Of a stretch of DNA of 64,000 nucleotides, positions 61,501-64,000 are shown piece after piece (position 1 is the stretch's first letter; the number at the start of each line of letters is the position of its first letter). The translations under genes were made by a program, and so were the position numbers. The stretch comes from Anas platyrhynchos (taxonomy: Eukaryota; Chordata; Aves; Anseriformes; Anatidae). Below the pieces are notes generated by a model. It searched no databases. It saw only the letters and a list, made by a program, of their open reading frames with translations, and was not told where the DNA came from. Where the stretch lies: positions 24,735,001 to 24,799,000 of the forward strand of contig NC_092589.1 of assembly GCF_047663525.1 (NCBI RefSeq). Direction: 5' to 3'.

Positions 61501-63745
61501 CTGCCTATTCTCTGCTGTTTGCTTTGCTTCAAGCTCTAGCGGTGCCCCAGCTCCTGCCGCCAGTTGGTGCTGTGTGTTCCCAAAAATAATGGCTGTTCCT
61601 ATTGAAACTCATAACGCTTTGTTTGGCCCGGGCTCTGTGTGCACAGCGATCAGCAGATAACACGCCAGGGCCTCTTCAAAGAGCAAGAAGGTACTGCTGC
61701 ACTGCGGGGCGCATGAGTGGTCAGAGGGCTTGTGGCTGACAGCACCAGGGCCACGCTGAGTACCCCATCCCTTGTAATTGATTAGTTCAGGTCGGGGGGG
61801 AACATTTCAATGTGAGCGGGCAGTTTTTAGAAAGATGATGATTATTGAGAAATATCCCCTTGCACGTGCTTTTTGCCAGTCTTGGAGTAACTTTACATTA
61901 TTTCTGCTTGAAATCCTCTAAGAGGTATTTCCTTAGCAGCACAAAATGGATATTTTGGTTGACTTGAGCTTTGATTTGTGCATGCTGTAAACTTTCTCTG
62001 GACATGCTTGGGGGCTCATTCAAAATCAGTTTAATTCAGGGCTTATGTCTGTGGACTAGCTGAGTGTGTGCTTGTGCATATACGTTATCGTGTGTAGCAC
62101 TGAAATATTTACTCTGCCATGTCCTTTAACTCCTGTTAAAAAGATGGAGAGGAGCACAGTGCTGAGTCACTGGGTAACTCTACATACATTTCTACCCTCA
62201 GGTGAACTTCAGAGGAAGTGTCCAAAAGCTGATCAGAATCCGAAATCCCTGGGGGGAAGTGGAGTGGACTGGAAAATGGAATGACAAGTGAGTCAGAGGT
62301 TTGCATGTTGCCTACTAGTGTTGGCTGCAGGGATGTGGCTCTATTTCTGCTGTCCTCTGTTTTCTCCCTACCTAAAACTCCTCTTAAAGTCATGTCTGGT
62401 TGTGGTGATCACTTAGAGCTATTTAAAAGAAGCATCCCACTACTGTATCTCCCACCAGTCCAGCACCCTCTGTGCAAACACCTGCTTTTGTCCTAGCTGC
62501 AGTGATTTGGTTGGTGATTCCTGCAAGCATTTGTGTAGTTTCTGCTTCTTTAACAGCCCAAACAAATTCAGTGGTGAACTTCTGACAACTTGAGAATATG
62601 TTGAGCCAGATCAGCTACATTAGGATTTATCCTTTACTAATCTGTAGCTAATGCGGGTTTGTCTCTCAGCTGCCCAAACTGGAGTGGTGTTGACCCGGAG
62701 GTGCGGGAGCGGCTGACAAGGAGACACGAAGATGGGGAGTTCTGGTAAGTAAGCCTTTTTTCCACACATAGTACCTTCTCCCACCACACTCTCAAAAATG
62801 AGTGAGCAAATTCATCCAAAATCTTAGTGCTAAGTTGCAGCAGGAGAGGGGGGAGATGGACAAGGTGGCTAGCCGGAAAAACTGTCCATGCTAAGGAGAG
62901 GCTCTCTGTGGCATTGCCTCCCACAGGATGGCGTTCAACGACTTCTTGAGGCATTACTCCCGCCTGGAGATCTGCAATTTGACTCCAGATACCCTGGCAA
63001 GTGACAGGTACAAGAAGTGGAGCCTACTGAAGCTGGATGGGAACTGGAGGCGAGGAGCTACTGCAGGGGGCTGCAGGAATTACCCGAGTAAGAGTGCGGA
63101 GACACTGCTCTCCTGGAGAAATGCTTGCTCACCTGCTTGTTCTTGCTCTGGGAGCTTCAGTCTCCGGGTGGTTGTTCTCCCAGTGCAAGGGGCTGGGTTA
63201 AAGCCATGGTCCTGGTGAAGCAGTGAGAGACCTTTCTGCATCTGACCTGGTGCCGGCTTTGTGGCATGGTCAGCCCTGCATGCCTGACATATCCCTCCTG
63301 CCCAGTTGCTGCAAATTCCTGTCCTTCATATTCACTGGTTTGGGGTGTACTGTGGATGTGACTGTGAGGTAGTGGGGACTGATGTCCAAAAAGTGTACGT
63401 TCATGGAAGACATAGCTCCCTGATAAGGGTCTAGTTGTGGTTGCAAGGCTGGGAGGAGAGTGTTAGTCAGAGCTTGATTTGGAAGCCAGAGCTGCATCTG
63501 TCCTAGCTGAGATCTTTGAAAGCAGCCGTGTTGATAAACAAAGCTCTGAGCAGTTTGTATAAATCCACTTCCCAGACACTTTCTGGACAAATCCACAGTA
63601 TTTAATCAAGCTGGAGGAAGAAGATGAGGATCCTGACGATCCTGAGAGGGGCTGCACTTTCCTCATTGGCCTGATTCAGAAGCATCGGAGGAAACAGAGG
63701 AAGATGGGAGAGGATATGCACACTATCGGCTTTGCAATTTATGAG
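52324..63745 (+). CDS. CAPN2: Calpain-2 large subunit (5' part, exons 1-10)
   Basis: m-calpain catalytic subunit, a cytosolic Ca2+-dependent cysteine protease that in vertebrates pairs with the small subunit CAPNS1 and cleaves cytoskeletal and signalling proteins at few sites. Visible exons: 52324-52560, 52649-52718, 57760-57878, 58218-58351, 58588-58756, 60544-60627, 62202-62287, 62670-62744, 62927-63087, 63576-63745. They total 1305 bp (435 codons) in one frame. Cys105 (GDCWLL), His262 (KGHAYS) and Asn286 (RNPWG) fall at the canonical m-calpain positions. The start codon sits in GCCATGG; a second in-frame ATG is codon 4. The rest of the C2-like domain and the EF-hands lie beyond the window. 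Intron 10 appears to use a GC donor. Identity as CAPN2 rests on sequence, exon sizes and linkage to CAPN8. Confidence 0.92.
52649..52718 (+). CDS. CAPN2: CAPN2 exon 2
   Basis: 70 bp encoding [20 protein letters not shown] and GAL. Follows an unusually short 88-bp intron. Acceptor TCCCCAG, donor CTAG|GTAAGG. Confidence 0.94.
52719..57759 (+). other. CAPN2: CAPN2 intron 2 (5.0 kb), no gene seen
   Basis: Contains a G20 run at 53840-53859 and A-rich patches near 55507-55540. A 171-codon open frame at 54815-55330 has no recognisable motif and is probably chance. No nested gene or transposon recognised. Confidence 0.55.
53840..53859. repeat. G20 homopolymer
   Basis: Twenty consecutive G, followed by CGGGATTGGGGGG. 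Strong G-quadruplex potential; run length is error-prone in sequencing. Confidence 0.95.
57760..57878 (+). CDS. CAPN2: CAPN2 exon 3 (catalytic Cys)
   Basis: 119 bp. [20 protein letters not shown] with Cys105, through to AGIFHFQ. Acceptor TTCTTACAG, donor CCAG|GTATGA. Confidence 0.97.
58218..58351 (+). CDS. CAPN2: CAPN2 exon 4
   Basis: 134 bp. [20 protein letters not shown] through [10 protein letters not shown]. Acceptor CTTCCAG, donor CCAA|GTGAGT. Confidence 0.97.
58588..58756 (+). CDS. CAPN2: CAPN2 exon 5
   Basis: 169 bp. [20 protein letters not shown] through [10 protein letters not shown]. Acceptor CACGCAG, donor GAT|GTGAGT. Confidence 0.97.
58757..60543 (+). other. CAPN2: CAPN2 intron 5, no gene seen
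   Basis: 1.8 kb without recognisable exons, repeats or RNA genes. Confidence 0.55.
60544..60627 (+). CDS. CAPN2: CAPN2 exon 6 (catalytic His)
   Basis: 84 bp. [20 protein letters not shown] with His262, then YSVTGAEE. Acceptor CTTCCAG, donor GAG|GTAGGT. Confidence 0.97.
60628..62201 (+). other. CAPN2: CAPN2 intron 6, no gene seen
   Basis: 1.57 kb. Contains a short TA/CA-rich microsatellite-like stretch near 60852-60900. No exon recognised. Confidence 0.5.
62202..62287 (+). CDS. CAPN2: CAPN2 exon 7 (catalytic Asn)
   Basis: 86 bp. [20 protein letters not shown] with Asn286 and Trp288, then EWTGKWND. Acceptor CCCTCAG, donor ACAA|GTGAGT. Confidence 0.97.
62670..62744 (+). CDS. CAPN2: CAPN2 exon 8
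   Basis: 75 bp. [20 protein letters not shown] and DGEFW. Acceptor TCTCAG, donor TCTG|GTAAGT. Confidence 0.97.
62927..63087 (+). CDS. CAPN2: CAPN2 exon 9
   Basis: 161 bp. [20 protein letters not shown] through [11 protein letters not shown]. Acceptor CCACAG, donor CCGA|GTAAGA. Confidence 0.97.
63576..63745 (+). CDS. CAPN2: CAPN2 exon 10 (GC donor)
   Basis: 170 bp if it ends at [26 protein letters not shown] through [13 protein letters not shown]. The expected donor position reads GAG|GCAAGT, a consensus GC-type donor. GTAAGG (+4) and GTACAC (+9) donors follow immediately. Confidence 0.9.
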
Positions 63746-64000
63746 GCAAGTAAGGTACACGGGGAGGAAAAGGAAAAAAAACTGGGCTTTTGGCCCAAAC
63801 TCAGCAGGGCTGAGTCAGACACCAGCAGACGCGAGGAAAATTCCACTTATATGTTTAGAAAATTAACCTCCACCAAAATACTGGTCAAGCACAGGGGTTT
63901 GTAGGGGTTTGAACCAGATGATACACAGAGACCCCTTCCCACCTATTGTTCTGTGCTTCCACATGGAGGAGCAGAAAATTAATTTAAAAATGGAAAAAAG
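63746..64000 (+). other. CAPN2: CAPN2 intron 10 (start), with possible CR1 tail
   Basis: Intron continues past the window. The stretch 63895-63960 ('gtttgaaccagatgat' then 'gaccccttcccacct' and 'ttctgtg') resembles a diverged plus-strand CR1 3' end. Confidence 0.45.

Noticed and set aside
1..64000. Search for an undescribed multi-gene system, CRISPR array, tRNA or rRNA
   Set aside because: Nothing with repeated spacers, cloverleaf-type sequence or clustered unknown genes was seen. The window is explained by two calpains, retroelements and simple repeats.

Overview
The window is vertebrate nuclear DNA, most likely from a bird. The base composition, spliced calpain genes with vertebrate exon structure, low interspersed-repeat density and CR1 LINEs ending in the 8-bp ATTCTGTG repeat all point that way. 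No prokaryotic-style operon, tRNA, rRNA or CRISPR array was seen.

Layout. 1-6.3 kb is a repeat-rich block. It holds a decayed endogenous retrovirus fragment on the minus strand (about 1.56-3.0 kb, gag capsid-like sequence joined to integrase), a 5'-truncated CR1 on the plus strand (4.3-5.7 kb) and several CR1 fragments on the minus strand. 6.3-18.8 kb is gene-free as far as can be seen. 18.85-47.84 kb holds a complete 21-exon minus-strand calpain gene: 2109 bp of coding sequence, 702 aa, catalytic Cys105/His262/Asn286, C2-like domain and C-terminal penta-EF-hand. Its position beside CAPN2 and its length identify it as CAPN8. 47.84-52.32 kb is the head-to-head intergenic region, with a CpG island only at its right end. 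52.324 kb to the window end holds the first 10 exons of a plus-strand calpain, CAPN2 (435 aa visible); the rest of that gene lies beyond the window.

Exons 1-9 of the two calpains have identical lengths (237, 70, 119, 134, 169, 84, 86, 75 and 161 bp) and phases, so they are diverged paralogues in inverted arrangement. Both encode Ca2+-dependent cysteine proteases. By family knowledge CAPN2 is the ubiquitous m-calpain large subunit, whereas CAPN8 is gut/stomach-restricted in mammals. The sequence agrees with that contrast: a CpG-island promoter for CAPN2 and none obvious for CAPN8.

I did not find a convincing new biological system. The most notable local oddities are a pure 44-copy AGGGA array starting about 12 nt inside CAPN8 intron 5, a GC donor in CAPN2 intron 10 overlapped by two GT donors, a GGTTT/GGTGT repeat just upstream of the CAPN2 start codon, and an ERV with its pol middle deleted.
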